Shown here in pieces: positions 25,672 to 35,754 of a stretch of DNA of 64,000 nt. The stretch's first letter is position 1. Every line of letters begins with the position of its first letter. The position numbers and the translations under genes were made by a program. The DNA is from Reinekea marina (GTDB lineage: Bacteria > Pseudomonadota > Gammaproteobacteria > Pseudomonadales > Natronospirillaceae), in the NCBI RefSeq assembly GCF_030409715.1, contig NZ_JAUFQI010000001.1, forward strand, positions 1,903,501 to 1,967,500, written 5' to 3'. The notes beneath the pieces are model-generated. The model was not told where the DNA came from. It ran no database searches and was given only the letters and a program-made list of their open reading frames with translations.

Positions 25672-28293
25672 ATGTTAGCAAGTAGATTAAAAAACACAGT
25701 AATAAGGCTTCTGTTGAGTGTTTCTCTAACGAGTTTTGCGCTCCCAGTGTTGAGTAGTGAAGTAGGGCGCTATGAGCAAATAGTAGAGCTTAATCGCAAG
25801 GTGTTGTTTCTGTTGTCTTCCGGTGCCGATAACGCCGTGGCGACACAACGGGACACCTTCATCTCACGCAATTACTATTACTATAAACAGCAATTGTTAG
25901 AGCAAGCATTAGATGATTTTCTAACCTTGCCTGCCAATGAGCGTGCCATTAAAGTAAATCAATTTTATAGCTTCTTACACAGCGACCAAGTAAGAGCAGC
26001 CGATGCTATAAGTTTTATCGATCTTATCGATAATCTATTGTTAGAGCACAGCCAAGCACCTTATTTAAGCCAAACAGAGCTGCGGCAGCTTCGCCAGTTA
26101 GAACAGCAAATTTTAGTCATCCAAGATACCTATCAAACAGATATTACAGAGCTAACCAGCGCATTGGTTACACGAGGGTTAGAGTTAGAACCTTGGCAAA
26201 ATTATTTAGATTTCTTGCAAACGCAATATACACGCAACGATATTTATGAAGAGTTTAATCAGCAAGCACCTGCCTTAGAGCAACCCGCCGTTCGTGGTGC
26301 TGAAGATAACAGTAAATCGGATTTAGTATGGGGTTATGGCATTCCAGATAAAACCGTGGTCTTAACTTTTGATGACGGTCCACACAACCGCAACACCGCT
26401 GCAATATTAGATACGCTAAAAGAGTTCAATGTAAAAGCCTATTTTTTTGCAGTAGGTAAAAACGTAGGCTCGGTTAACGGTGATGCTGTGAAACTGAGTA
26501 AAAGTTCAGCGCAACTGCAAAGAGCGTTAAGTGAAGGTCATATATTAGCGAACCACAGCTTTAGCCACCCCGTACTAACAAAGCTTTCTGATGATAAACA
26601 AAAGAAAGAGCTAGAAGACACCAATACATTGCTTAAAACGGTCTCGGGTATAGATGTGACCAGTTTCCGACCGCCTTATGGAGCTAAAAACGATCAGCTC
26701 GTTCAGCTTTCGCGAGAAACGGGCATGCGCTCTATTATGTGGAATATAGATTCAAAGGACTGGGCAGACCCAATGCCAGAATCTATCGTAAAAAGAGTTA
26801 TGGCCGATCTCGCCACAAAAAAGAAAGGCATATTACTGTTTCACGATATACATAAACAAACTGTTCAAGCCTTACCTGAACTGTTAAAAGCCTTAGACGA
26901 AGAAGGCTATAAAGTAGTCGATATTGACGGTAACCCATTCGACTCTGTTAATAATAAAAAGCCAGCCGAACAACCTACCGCAGCCCCTGTGGCCAGCCAG
27001 CTTTACGGTAACAGTTGGGCGTTAGTTATAGGCGTTAACAAGTATCGATATTGGCCGCAGTTAAGCTATGCGGTAAACGATGCACATGGCGTAAAAGAAG
27101 TGCTACAAAATAAGTATGGCTTCGAAGAGGAACGTATTTTTACCTTACTGGATGAAAACGCCAGCCGAGAAAATATAACTGAGCATTTAGCCAATATTTT
27201 ATCCGACCCAGACCGTGTAAAACCAAACGACAGAGTGTTTATTTTTTACGCTGGCCACGGTATGACCCGAGTATTACCTTCGGGGCGCAACCTTGGGTAT
27301 ATCATCCCATTTGATGCTGAGCTGGATAAATTTCACAGCAAAGCTATTTCAATGACACACCTACAAGACTTCTCAGATATGATCCCAGCGAAGCACGTTT
27401 ACTTTGTGATGGACTCTTGTTACAGCGGAATAGCCTTAACTCGAAGTGGTGGTCGAGCTGCGCGCTCTAAATATTTAGAAGAAATTGCATCAAGACAAGC
27501 TCGACAAATTCTAACCGCAGGCGGTGCCGATCAAGAAGTGGCCGATGGCGGTGCAAATGGGCATTCAGTATTTACGGGGATGTTACTACAAGGGCTGGAA
27601 GGCGCTGCCGATTTAGACCAAAATAATATAATTACCGCCTCTGAGCTAGGTGCCTACGTTTCTCCACGAGTATCTGAAAACTCTAACCAAACACCGGCCT
27701 TTGGTAACCTGGTGGGCAGCGAAGGAGGTGAGTTTCTATTTGAACTCGCACCTGTGAATATTTCAGATGCCTCTTTAAGCGAAGAAGAACGATTAAAAGC
27801 TGAAATATTAAAGCTCGAAAAAGAAAACATCATTTTAAAACGACAAATTGCCGAACTTTCTAATACTCAAATTGCGCATAACTTAGTGCGCGGCAGTTTA
27901 GAAGACATTAGCCAGTTATCGCTTACCCAACGCAAATTAAAAGCCAATGAACACCATGGCAAGGGGTTAAAGTTCTATACAGAAAAAGATTACAAAAATG
28001 CCTTAAGCGAACTGCATACCGCTTTAATGTATAACCCTAGTAACCCAGGCATAACCAACGATTACGGCTTTGTGTTGTTTAGAGATAAGCAATATAAACA
28101 AGCCCTTTTTTGGTTAGAAAAAACCATCGAGTTAGATGCCAAGCGTATACCAGTCTATTTAAACATTGCCGATACCCTAGTAGCGTTAAACCAATTGAGC
28201 GAAGCGGTGCCATATTATCAGTACTACTTAGAGGTATATCCAGACAGTCCATTGAAAGATCGAGTAGATGAGTTTTTAAATGCGCGTGGATAA
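25672..28293 (+). CDS. Polysaccharide deacetylase - caspase-like - TPR fusion protein
   Basis: 873 residues from ATG 25672 (AAGGA upstream). There is a signal peptide (about 1-29) and a helical region to residue 205. The NodB deacetylase domain (about 220-415) has TFDDGPH (Asp234, Asp235), HSFSH (His295, His299), RPPYG and LFHDIH (His391). The caspase-like C14 domain (about 445-690) has FYAGHG (His529) and DSCYSG (Cys583). A coiled coil (700-730) and about three TPRs (755-870) follow. All catalytic positions of both enzymes look intact. Export to the periplasm is predicted. The NodB part would remove N- or O-acetyl groups from a glycan; the role of the protease is unknown. It overlaps the sialidase-like gene by 14 bp. 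Confidence 0.88.
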   Translation: MLASRLKNTVIRLLLSVSLTSFALPVLSSEVGRYEQIVELNRKVLFLLSSGADNAVATQRDTFISRNYYYYKQQLLEQALDDFLTLPANERAIKVNQFYSFLHSDQVRAADAISFIDLIDNLLLEHSQAPYLSQTELRQLRQLEQQILVIQDTYQTDITELTSALVTRGLELEPWQNYLDFLQTQYTRNDIYEEFNQQAPALEQPAVRGAEDNSKSDLVWGYGIPDKTVVLTFDDGPHNRNTAAILDTLKEFNVKAYFFAVGKNVGSVNGDAVKLSKSSAQLQRALSEGHILANHSFSHPVLTKLSDDKQKKELEDTNTLLKTVSGIDVTSFRPPYGAKNDQLVQLSRETGMRSIMWNIDSKDWADPMPESIVKRVMADLATKKKGILLFHDIHKQTVQALPELLKALDEEGYKVVDIDGNPFDSVNNKKPAEQPTAAPVASQLYGNSWALVIGVNKYRYWPQLSYAVNDAHGVKEVLQNKYGFEEERIFTLLDENASRENITEHLANILSDPDRVKPNDRVFIFYAGHGMTRVLPSGRNLGYIIPFDAELDKFHSKAISMTHLQDFSDMIPAKHVYFVMDSCYSGIALTRSGGRAARSKYLEEIASRQARQILTAGGADQEVADGGANGHSVFTGMLLQGLEGAADLDQNNIITASELGAYVSPRVSENSNQTPAFGNLVGSEGGEFLFELAPVNISDASLSEEERLKAEILKLEKENIILKRQIAELSNTQIAHNLVRGSLEDISQLSLTQRKLKANEHHGKGLKFYTEKDYKNALSELHTALMYNPSNPGITNDYGFVLFRDKQYKQALFWLEKTIELDAKRIPVYLNIADTLVALNQLSEAVPYYQYYLEVYPDSPLKDRVDEFLNARG

Positions 28294-29407
28294 AGCTTTG
28301 CAAAAAACCAGCGGAGTACAAGCCCTGTTGGCATTGCTGTTCATAGTACTTGTAAGCTTAAGCGTATTAAGCAAACCGATTCAGCCATCGGTTGAGTTTA
28401 AAGCGCCGGCTTTGCCTGACCTGGCGGTGCAAAAAACCATGCAATCATTAGCGCTACCTTCAGAAACAAAAATGGTACACGCCTCTTATATTGAGCAACT
28501 ACCCAATAACCGGCAGCTACTTTACTGGTTTGGAGGCAGCCGAGAAGGGCATAAAGATGTGCAAATTTACCGTGCAGTTGTGCAAAATGGTGAAATTGTA
28601 GAGCCGGTGAGTGCTGTGCTATCGGCCCCCATGCTCAGTGAGTTATCAGGCCGTTACATTAAAAAATTGGGCAACCCAGTGGCTAAACACCACAACGGCA
28701 AGCTTTATGTGTGGGTAGTTAGCGTAAGCGTGGGTGGCTGGGCAACCGCTAAAGTAGATATGTTGATTTCTGAAGATGAAGGCAAAACCTTTGTGTACGG
28801 AGAAAAGCTAAATACTTCGCCGTTTTTTAACATCAGCAACCTAGTGCGCAACCCACCTGTAGCCACAAGCCAAGGCTTTATATTACCAGCCTACTTTGAA
28901 CTTAACCGTTTAGACCCGCTTTTCATTCACTTAGACACAAACATGCGCATGCAGCACGCTCAAACTTTGCCGATGAACGCTATTCAACCCATTTTGATTC
29001 CAAATATAAAAGATAACACCGCCAAAATATTTGCAAGACCAATTGAGCAAAAAAACATACAGGGCGGATTATGGAATCCAGACGGTAGCCGTTGGGAGGT
29101 TAGCGGAATAGAAAGCCTGCCTAATGATTCAGCCGATTCGGCCGTAGTGCAAATAGGCGAAGATAAATTATTAATGGTACATAACGGCGGCAACGGGCGA
29201 GGGCAGCTGTATTTGAGCATTTCAGAAGATGGGGGTGAGCATTGGCAGATTGCGAAAACCCTAGAAGACCAACCAGGTGAACGCTTTGCATACCCATCAA
29301 TGATAATTGGCAGTGATGGCATGATTCATATTAGCTACACCTATAAGCGCCAGCACATTCAGTACATTCGCGCCACAATACCTGCTTTATTAGCGGAGGC
29401 TCAATAA
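28280..29407 (+). CDS. Sialidase-like BNR protein (predicted neuraminidase, COG4692 type)
   Basis: 375 residues, membrane anchored or exported (hydrophobic 17-37). A six-bladed propeller is suggested by WFGGSREGHKDVQIY, then GNPVAKHHNGKLYVW, then an Asp box SEDEGKTF near 164 and a second SEDGGEHW near 315. This is the pattern of the predicted-neuraminidase family. A full arginine triad of true exo-sialidases is not evident to me, so the glycan specificity is open. It overlaps the deacetylase-caspase gene, implying coupled translation, and the stop and start with the next gene form TAATG. Confidence 0.78.
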   Translation: MRVDKALQKTSGVQALLALLFIVLVSLSVLSKPIQPSVEFKAPALPDLAVQKTMQSLALPSETKMVHASYIEQLPNNRQLLYWFGGSREGHKDVQIYRAVVQNGEIVEPVSAVLSAPMLSELSGRYIKKLGNPVAKHHNGKLYVWVVSVSVGGWATAKVDMLISEDEGKTFVYGEKLNTSPFFNISNLVRNPPVATSQGFILPAYFELNRLDPLFIHLDTNMRMQHAQTLPMNAIQPILIPNIKDNTAKIFARPIEQKNIQGGLWNPDGSRWEVSGIESLPNDSADSAVVQIGEDKLLMVHNGGNGRGQLYLSISEDGGEHWQIAKTLEDQPGERFAYPSMIIGSDGMIHISYTYKRQHIQYIRATIPALLAEAQ

Positions 29408-29865
29408 TGCTCGCTTACTTATATGCCGTGTTCGATTTACCTTCGGTAACAATTCTTGCGCTAATCGCCATTAACTGCCTACCAAAAAAAGCTCAAGCAC
29501 TTTTAGGTGTATCCCAGCAAACAAAGCTAATAGCGTGGCACTATTTTGGGTTGCTTAGCCTAGTGGTTATAGTCAGTTACTTAATGGGTGCAACGGCATT
29601 GTATGAGTTGGGTTATAACTATGTAGTAATAGTATTCTTGCTACCTATTCTGGTGTTTGCTATCGCAACGACCAATTTAGCATTAACCGCGCTTATAATA
29701 GTTCAAGTCGGGGTGTGGCTGATATTCAGCCAAAGTTACTTAAATTTATGGGATGCATTGGTTGGCGAGCTGTTGTTGATTGGCTATTTGGCGATTCTAA
29801 TTACAAAGCTTTTGAAACTTTCGATAAATACCGTAAAAACCTATTTGAAATTAGAAAAGCCCTGA
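29407..29865 (+). CDS. Small polytopic membrane protein, unknown
   Basis: 152 residues with about four hydrophobic segments (around 10-25, 40-62, 72-108 and 115-135) and a short basic cytoplasmic tail (KTYLKLEKP). Start and stop with the sialidase-like gene share TAATG, so it is the last member of the five-gene operon. No family recognised; it may be a membrane partner of the exported enzymes. Confidence 0.65.
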   Translation: MLAYLYAVFDLPSVTILALIAINCLPKKAQALLGVSQQTKLIAWHYFGLLSLVVIVSYLMGATALYELGYNYVVIVFLLPILVFAIATTNLALTALIIVQVGVWLIFSQSYLNLWDALVGELLLIGYLAILITKLLKLSINTVKTYLKLEKP

Positions 29866-29930
29866 TTTCAGCTACGCCATCAAGGTGTTAACATGCAGCC
29901 ATTAAATCGTTTTAAATTAAAGGAGTAACA

Positions 29931-31097
29931 ATGAAAATAGCAATAGCAGGGACAGGCTATGTTGGGCTTTCTAACGCTATGTTGTTAGCACAACATAACG
30001 AAGTGGTAGCGGTAGATATTATCGAAGAAAAGGTTGCGATGCTGAATAAAAAGCAATCACCGATCGAAGATGTAGAAATAAGCGATTTTTTAACCAATAA
30101 AAAGTTAAATTTTACGGCAACACTCGATAAACAGGCCGCCTATGCAGACGCCGATTACGTAGTGATAGCCACCCCGACTGATTACGATCCAGAAACCAAT
30201 TACTTCAACACCAAAAGTGTTGAGTCTGTCGTTGCGGATGTTATGGCCATTAACCCAGCAGCAACCATGGTTATAAAATCGACCGTTCCCGTGGGTTATA
30301 CACGGCAATTAGTTGAAAAAACAGGCAATAAAAATATTATATTTTCGCCTGAGTTTTTACGTGAAGGAAAGGCTCTGCACGATAACCTATACCCAAGCCG
30401 AATAATTGTAGGTGAGCAAAGCGAGCGAGCTGAGAAATTTGCCGAATTGTTAAAGCAAGGCGCTGTTAAGCAAGATATATCGGTGCTGTTTACAAATAGC
30501 ACAGAAGCAGAAGCCGTAAAGCTGTTTTCTAACACCTACCTAGCCATGCGCGTAGCCTATTTTAACGAGCTAGACTCTTATGCAGAAACTCACGGCTTAG
30601 ACTCAAAGCAAATTATTGAAGGCGTAGGGCTAGACCCGCGCATAGGCAACCACTACAACAACCCAAGCTTCGGTTACGGCGGTTATTGCCTACCAAAAGA
30701 TACCAAGCAACTGTTAGCCAACTTCCAAGACGTACCTAACAACATTATCGGTGGCATAGTAGACGCCAACACAACCCGTAAAGACTTCATCGCAAACGCC
30801 ATATTAAAGCGTAACCCAAAAGTAGTGGGTATTTACCGCCTAGTAATGAAAACAGGCTCCGACAACTTCCGAGCATCGGCCATACAAGGCGTAATGAAGC
30901 GTTTAAAAGCCAAAGGTATAGAAGTTATCATCTTCGAACCAGCTTTTAAGGAAAATAATTTTTACAACTCTAAAGTGTATACCGACCTAAGCGCATTCAA
31001 AACCGCTTCCGATGTAATCGTAGCCAACCGCCGTTCGGAAGACCTACTAGACGTAGCCGATAAAATATACACAAGAGACCTATTTGGCAGCGATTAA
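29931..31097 (+). CDS. ugd: UDP-glucose 6-dehydrogenase (nucleotide-sugar dehydrogenase)
   Basis: 388 residues, the short Ugd type, converting UDP-glucose to UDP-glucuronate with two NAD+. The Rossmann motif [10 protein letters not shown] is at residue 7. STVPVGYTR and [20 protein letters not shown] are the family blocks. Catalytic Cys253 lies in [22 protein letters not shown] precedes ATG 29931. A GDP-mannose dehydrogenase activity is less likely at this length but cannot be excluded; manC and manB are in the same locus. Confidence 0.9.
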   Translation: MKIAIAGTGYVGLSNAMLLAQHNEVVAVDIIEEKVAMLNKKQSPIEDVEISDFLTNKKLNFTATLDKQAAYADADYVVIATPTDYDPETNYFNTKSVESVVADVMAINPAATMVIKSTVPVGYTRQLVEKTGNKNIIFSPEFLREGKALHDNLYPSRIIVGEQSERAEKFAELLKQGAVKQDISVLFTNSTEAEAVKLFSNTYLAMRVAYFNELDSYAETHGLDSKQIIEGVGLDPRIGNHYNNPSFGYGGYCLPKDTKQLLANFQDVPNNIIGGIVDANTTRKDFIANAILKRNPKVVGIYRLVMKTGSDNFRASAIQGVMKRLKAKGIEVIIFEPAFKENNFYNSKVYTDLSAFKTASDVIVANRRSEDLLDVADKIYTRDLFGSD

Positions 31098-31145
31098 ACC
31101 AATACACTAATTACCAAGTAGGAGTCTTCGAAACGCGGTGAAGGT

Positions 31146-31169
31146 GCGACAAATAAACATATATGTCGC
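31146..31169. other. Hairpin in the ugd-to-regulator spacer
   Basis: GCGACA (31146-31151) and TGTCGC (31164-31169) flank a 12-base AT loop. No T-tract follows, so terminator use is doubtful. Just upstream, GTAGGAGTCTTCG repeats the sequence found in both copies of the 128-bp duplication, marking this spacer as another home of the same intergenic repeat family. Confidence 0.4.
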
Positions 31170-31265
31170 GTCTTCATTGCATTCCGAACACACCTATAAA
31201 CCACCGTTTTTTGTACTTTTAGGCTTCGTGTTAACCCAAATCTTAGCCATTCCCTTTTGAACTTA

Positions 31266-31281
31266 CCCGCAGCCCGCAGCT
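31266..31281. repeat. Two-copy GCCCGCA relic
   Basis: CCCGCAGCCCGCAGCT followed by AAAAC: a two-unit remnant of the heptamer array with the same right flank as the arrays at 21.4 and 23.2 kb. Confidence 0.75.
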
Positions 31282-31299
31282 AAAACCCCCCCCCAGTGC

Positions 31300-31328
31300 T
31301 TGCCCCTAACAGATAGCCCCTATATAAT
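31300..31328 (+). promoter_or_regulatory. Probable sigma70 promoter of the polysaccharide operon
   Basis: TTGCCC (31300-31305), a 17-base spacer, and a perfect TATAAT (31323-31328). It lies 50 bp before the regulator gene at 31379 and directly after a C-run and the heptamer relic. It is the best promoter match I noticed in the window. Confidence 0.65.
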
Positions 31329-31378
31329 CCGCGTTCAACTCATGAACACCTTGAATTTAAAGGCGTGACAAGCACGAC

Positions 31379-31711
31379 ATGCTAACCGATGAACTCCGAT
31401 ATAAACTGCTAAAAGCACTTGAGCAGAACCCAAACTTAAGCCAACGGCAGCTTTCAAAAGAGCTGGGAATTAGTTTGGGTAAGGTAAACTACTGCATAAA
31501 TGCTTTGTTAGATGTAGGCTTGATAAAGGCACAGAACTTTAAAAATAGTCAAAATAAGCTAGCCTACGCTTATGTTTTGACGCCTAAAGGCATTGAAGAT
31601 AAGGCAGAAGTTACTACTCGGTTTTTGCATAGAAAGTTGAGAGAGTATGCTGAAATAGAGCGTGAGATAGAGAATATTAAGGCCGAGCTAGTAGAAGGTA
31701 AGCTAGTTTGA
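31379..31711 (+). CDS. MarR-type EPS-associated transcriptional regulator
   Basis: 110 residues. A winged helix-turn-helix ([20 protein letters not shown], then [12 protein letters not shown], then the wing [17 protein letters not shown]) is followed by a dimerisation helix [17 protein letters not shown]. This is the small MarR family linked to exopolysaccharide loci (TIGR04176-like). It is the first gene downstream of the TTGCCC/TATAAT promoter and likely controls this locus. Confidence 0.85.
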   Translation: MLTDELRYKLLKALEQNPNLSQRQLSKELGISLGKVNYCINALLDVGLIKAQNFKNSQNKLAYAYVLTPKGIEDKAEVTTRFLHRKLREYAEIEREIENIKAELVEGKLV

Positions 31712-31807
31712 ATGGATCTGTGTTGAATTAAGTTGTGGGCTAAGTATTGCTCTTTTAGATAATTCGATCAGGCATTTTAGTTGTTATAAATTAAATCTAG
31801 GATGACA

Positions 31808-32899
31808 ATGAAAATTTTAGTGACTGGCGGCGCAGGCTTTATTGGTTCTGCTGTTGTTCGACATATTATTAATAATACTCAAGACGCTGTCGTAAACATA
31901 GATAAATTAACATATGCTGGTAATTTGGATAATTTAGCCGATATTAAAGATTCCACTCGCTACACGTTTGAGCAGGTTGATATATGCGACAAGGCGGAGT
32001 TAAATCGAGTGTTTAAGCAGCATAATCCAGACGCAGTTATGCACTTGGCTGCAGAAAGCCATGTAGACCGTTCAATTGATGACCCAGCAGCCTTTATTGA
32101 AACCAATGTTGTGGGTACATTTAATTTGCTAGAGGCGGCACGTTGTTATTGGCAGAAGTTAGATAAAGCAATGCAGCAAAAATTTCGCTTTCATCATGTG
32201 AGTACTGATGAAGTTTATGGCGATTTACCGCACCCAAGTGAACAGGAAAAAGTTGAAGATTGTTTGTTTACTGAATCAACAGCTTACGCGCCTAGTTCGC
32301 CTTATTCAGCAAGTAAAGCAGGTTCGGACCACCTAGTTCGTGCCTGGCTCCGTACATACGGAGTTCCTATTGTTGTTACAAACTGTTCGAACAACTATGG
32401 CCCGTACCATTTCCCAGAAAAACTTATTCCGCACGTTATTTTAAATGCGCTGCAAAATAAGCCATTGCCAATATATGGTAAAGGTGACCAAATACGAGAT
32501 TGGCTGTATGTAGAAGACCATGCAGAGGCGTTGTATAAAGTTATTTCAGAAGGGGAAGTGGGAGAAACTTATAATATTGGTGGTCATAACGAAAAACAGA
32601 ATATTGAGGTGGTAGAAACCTTGTGTGATATCTTGCAGGAGCTCAGACCGACTGATAAAGCCTATCGAAGGTTAATTACACATGTTGACGACAGGTTAGG
32701 GCACGATCGCCGCTACGCTATAGATTCGAGTAAAATTGCAAATGAACTGAACTGGAAACCTAAAGAAACGTTTGAATCGGGCATGAAAAAAACAGTGCAA
32801 TGGTATTTGAAGAATGAGGCATGGTGGCAACGAGTATTGAACGGAGAGTACCAGTTAACTCGTTTAGGTCAAAGTGAATCTCAGGGCGAAAACTTATGA
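31808..32899 (+). CDS. rfbB: dTDP-glucose 4,6-dehydratase
   Basis: Makes dTDP-4-keto-6-deoxyglucose. 363 residues from ATG 31808, chosen over ATG 31802 because TAGGA lies six bases upstream. SDR extended fold: GGAGFIGS (7-14), the catalytic pair YSASK (Tyr166, Lys170) and STDEVYGDL. Followed by rfbA with a four-base ATGA overlap; the next three junctions also use ATGA overlaps, so the dTDP-sugar genes are translated as a coupled set. Confidence 0.96.
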   Translation: MKILVTGGAGFIGSAVVRHIINNTQDAVVNIDKLTYAGNLDNLADIKDSTRYTFEQVDICDKAELNRVFKQHNPDAVMHLAAESHVDRSIDDPAAFIETNVVGTFNLLEAARCYWQKLDKAMQQKFRFHHVSTDEVYGDLPHPSEQEKVEDCLFTESTAYAPSSPYSASKAGSDHLVRAWLRTYGVPIVVTNCSNNYGPYHFPEKLIPHVILNALQNKPLPIYGKGDQIRDWLYVEDHAEALYKVISEGEVGETYNIGGHNEKQNIEVVETLCDILQELRPTDKAYRRLITHVDDRLGHDRRYAIDSSKIANELNWKPKETFESGMKKTVQWYLKNEAWWQRVLNGEYQLTRLGQSESQGENL

Positions 32900-33777
32900 A
32901 AGGTGTAATTTTAGCAGGTGGCTCTGGTACACGGTTATACCCAATAACTCTGGGTGTATCTAAGCAGCTGTTGCCCGTCTACGATAAACCGATGATTTAC
33001 TACCCGTTGTCAGTACTTATGTTGGCTGGTATTCGAGAAGTATTAATTATTACTACACCAGAAGACCAAGCAGCATTCAAAAGGCTTTTAGGTGATGGTG
33101 GTAATTTCGGAGTTGAGCTGGAATATGCTGTTCAGTCTTCGCCAGACGGTCTTGCCCAAGCTTTTATAATAGGCGAAAAATTTATAGGCGAAGACGATGT
33201 TTGTCTAGTGCTAGGTGATAATATTTATTACGGTCAGGGCTTCACCCCTAAGCTTAAAGAGGCGGTGAACAAGTCTAGAGAAGGTAAGGGTGCAACTGTT
33301 TTTGGATATCAAGTAAAAGATCCAGAGCGATTTGGTGTAGTCGAGTTTGATAACAATATGAAGGTGCTTTCGATCGAAGAAAAGCCCGCAACACCAAAAT
33401 CTCATTATGCTGTAACCGGGTTGTATTTTTATGATAACCGTGTAATCAATATCGCTAAGAAAGTTAAGCCTTCTATTAGAGGTGAGCTGGAAATTACTAG
33501 TGTAAATAACGCTTACCTAGAGCTTGGGTATCTAAATGTAGAACTGCTAGGGCGAGGCTTTGCATGGCTAGATACAGGCACCCACGAAAGCCTATTAGAG
33601 GCAGCGCAATTTGTTGAAACCATTGAAAAACGTCAAGGTTATAAAATTGCCTGTTTGGAAGAGATTGCGTTTAACAATGGTTGGTTGAGTGCTGAGCAAT
33701 TGATAGCACTTGCTGAACCGATGAAGAAGAATAGCTATGGCCAGTATCTAATGAGTTTAGCTGAGGATTCTCTATGA
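32896..33777 (+). CDS. rfbA: Glucose-1-phosphate thymidylyltransferase
   Basis: Makes dTDP-glucose. 293 residues with the nucleotide-binding GGSGTRLYP (8-16), then [23 protein letters not shown] and [10 protein letters not shown]. It supplies the substrate for rfbB and the 3-amino-sugar branch that follows. There is no rfbC or rfbD, so rhamnose is not made here. Confidence 0.96.
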   Translation: MKGVILAGGSGTRLYPITLGVSKQLLPVYDKPMIYYPLSVLMLAGIREVLIITTPEDQAAFKRLLGDGGNFGVELEYAVQSSPDGLAQAFIIGEKFIGEDDVCLVLGDNIYYGQGFTPKLKEAVNKSREGKGATVFGYQVKDPERFGVVEFDNNMKVLSIEEKPATPKSHYAVTGLYFYDNRVINIAKKVKPSIRGELEITSVNNAYLELGYLNVELLGRGFAWLDTGTHESLLEAAQFVETIEKRQGYKIACLEEIAFNNGWLSAEQLIALAEPMKKNSYGQYLMSLAEDSL

Positions 33778-34175
33778 GTTTGATTAATCTGGTTGACTTG
33801 CCAGACTTAGGGGATGATCGAGGTGGATTAGTCTCGATCGAAGCAAACAAACATATCCCTTTTGCTGTTAAGCGTGTTTACTACATATTTAAAACACATG
33901 AAGATGTGGCACGCGGTTTTCATGCCCATAAAGAGCTAAAGCAATTGGTCATCTGCGTTTCAGGTAGTTGTAAAATGGTGATGGACAATGGTATTTCGAA
34001 AGACGATGTTATTTTAAATACGCCAAAAAAGGGTTTGTTGATAGACAGCTTAGTTTGGAGGGAAATGCATGATTTTAGCGAGGATTGTGTCTTATTGGTC
34101 TTAGCAAGTGAATATTATGATGAGTCTGATTATATACGTAATTATGATGAATTCTTGAAGAAGGCGGAGCCATGA
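33774..34175 (+). CDS. dTDP-4-keto-6-deoxyglucose 3,4-ketoisomerase (FdtA/QdtA-like)
   Basis: 133-residue cupin of the WxcM family. The catalytic histidines are visible in [11 protein letters not shown] (His50, His52). [13 protein letters not shown] and [15 protein letters not shown] are family ends. It moves the keto group from C4 to C3 to prepare transamination. FdtA gives the galacto form (Fuc3N) and QdtA the gluco form (Qui3N); the sequence alone does not let me decide. Confidence 0.88.
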   Translation: MSLINLVDLPDLGDDRGGLVSIEANKHIPFAVKRVYYIFKTHEDVARGFHAHKELKQLVICVSGSCKMVMDNGISKDDVILNTPKKGLLIDSLVWREMHDFSEDCVLLVLASEYYDESDYIRNYDEFLKKAEP

Positions 34176-34633
34176 TGTTTATTCATGCATTAGCAGATGT
34201 TCAAAGCAAAAATATAGGTATGAACACGAAAGTGTGGCAGTTCAGTGTAGTATTAGGTGATGCTGTAATCGGTAGGAATTGTAATATTAATGCACAAGTG
34301 TTTATTGAAAATGATGTGGTTATTGGTGATAACGTAACAGTGAAATCTGGTGTTCAAGTATGGGATGGTACGCGTATTGAAGATAATGTGTTTATCGGAC
34401 CAAACGTAACGTTTACTAATGATGTAATGCCGCGATCAAAGCAATATCCAGAGAGGTTCCTAGGGATAACAATTAAAAAAGGTGCAAGCATAGGAGCTAA
34501 CGCTACAGTGTTACCAGGTATAACTATAGGAGAGAATTCTATGGTTGGCGCAGGCTCTGTAGTAACAAAAGATGTTGCAGACAATGCAATTGTAGTTGGT
34601 AATCCAGCAAAAAAAATTAGGTGTTTAGCATGA
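34172..34633 (+). CDS. Hexapeptide-repeat N-acetyltransferase (FdtC/QdtC-like)
   Basis: 153 residues of left-handed beta-helix repeats ([23 protein letters not shown], split as in LbH proteins) ending in [11 protein letters not shown] typical catalytic-loop His is not obvious. The position between the ketoisomerase and the aminotransferase fixes its likely job: acetylating the 3-amino group of dTDP-3-amino-3,6-dideoxyhexose. Two adjacent ATGs (34172, 34175) are possible starts. Confidence 0.85.
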   Translation: MMFIHALADVQSKNIGMNTKVWQFSVVLGDAVIGRNCNINAQVFIENDVVIGDNVTVKSGVQVWDGTRIEDNVFIGPNVTFTNDVMPRSKQYPERFLGITIKKGASIGANATVLPGITIGENSMVGAGSVVTKDVADNAIVVGNPAKKIRCLA

Positions 34634-35751
34634 TTCCATTTTTAGACTTAAAAGCCATTAATGCAATGTATCGAGATGAACTGGTTGAGGCGTCTACTCG
34701 AGTTATTGACTCTGGTTGGTACATAACAGGCAATGAGCTGGAAGCTTTTGAGCAAGAATTTGCAGCCTATTGCGGAACAAAACATACCATAGGGGTAGCT
34801 AACGGATTAGACGCACTAACTCTTACTCTCCAGGCATGGAAAGAGCTCGGTAGACTAAAGGATGGAGATGAAGTTATTGTGCCTACTAACACTTATGTAG
34901 CTAGTATCCTAGCAATAAGTGCAGCTAACTTAACTCCCATATTAGTAGAGCCTGACATAAAAAATTACAATATATGTCCAGTTAGAGTAAGGCAAGCTAT
35001 CTCTCCAAAAACAAGAGTTATTTTGCCCGTTCATTTGTATGGTCGATTGGCTGATATGCCAGCAATTTTAGAAATCGCAAATGAATATGATTTGTTGGTG
35101 CTAGAAGACTCAGCGCAAGCCCATGGAGCATGCGTAGATGGAAGAAAATCAGGTAGCTGGGGTGACGCGAGTGGGTTCAGTTTTTATCCCGGCAAAAACT
35201 TAGGAGCTTTAGGCGATGCAGGGGCAATTACAACGAATGACGATTCACTTGCTGAAACTTTGCGGGCATTGCGAAACTACGGTTCACATGAAAAGTATAA
35301 AAACTTATTTCGAGGTGTGAATAGTCGATTGGATGAAATACAAGCTGCAATGTTAAGGGTAAAGCTTAAGTATCTAGATAAGGAACTACAGCATCGACGA
35401 AAAGCAGCTAGTGCCTATGTAGACGGAATTAATAACAATAAAATAATATTGCCTGTTAATAATTTAACCCCTAACTCAGTTGAATTCGACCAGAATGTTT
35501 GGCATGTGTTTACAGTACGTTGTGAGCAGCGTGCGTCGTTACAGAAGCATTTAACAGAGCATGGTATTCAAACGCTAATTCATTATCCAATTCCACCTCA
35601 CAAGCAACAAGCTTATGAAGAAATGAAAGATAAAAACTATCCAGTGAGCGAGCTTATACACGAGCAAGTGTTGAGTTTACCTATTGGACCAACTATCACG
35701 TCTGAAGAAGTTAGAAGCGTGATTAATGCCTGTAATAGTTTTGGAGATTAA
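34630..35751 (+). CDS. DegT/DnrJ-type sugar 3-aminotransferase (FdtB/QdtB-like)
   Basis: PLP-dependent transfer of an amino group to the 3-keto sugar. From ATG 34630 (four-base overlap) 373 residues; an in-frame GTG at 34621 is less likely. [10 protein letters not shown] opens the family. [21 protein letters not shown] and the PLP lysine in [14 protein letters not shown] (Lys189) are clear. The product with its neighbours should be dTDP-Fuc3NAc or dTDP-Qui3NAc. Confidence 0.92.
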   Translation: MIPFLDLKAINAMYRDELVEASTRVIDSGWYITGNELEAFEQEFAAYCGTKHTIGVANGLDALTLTLQAWKELGRLKDGDEVIVPTNTYVASILAISAANLTPILVEPDIKNYNICPVRVRQAISPKTRVILPVHLYGRLADMPAILEIANEYDLLVLEDSAQAHGACVDGRKSGSWGDASGFSFYPGKNLGALGDAGAITTNDDSLAETLRALRNYGSHEKYKNLFRGVNSRLDEIQAAMLRVKLKYLDKELQHRRKAASAYVDGINNNKIILPVNNLTPNSVEFDQNVWHVFTVRCEQRASLQKHLTEHGIQTLIHYPIPPHKQQAYEEMKDKNYPVSELIHEQVLSLPIGPTITSEEVRSVINACNSFGD

Positions 35752-35754
35752 TAA

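Noticed and set aside
28280..29407. Bona fide exo-sialidase
   Set aside because: Asp boxes and propeller spacing are present, but I could not assign the arginine triad and Tyr/Glu pair, so only sialidase-like is claimed.
22863..31378. JUMPstart/ops element (GGCGGTAG core) ahead of the polysaccharide genes
   Set aside because: I noticed no convincing match in the spacers before 23312, 29931 or 31379.
31808..35751. dTDP-L-rhamnose pathway
   Set aside because: rfbA and rfbB are present but no rfbC or rfbD; the following genes are a ketoisomerase, acetyltransferase and aminotransferase instead.
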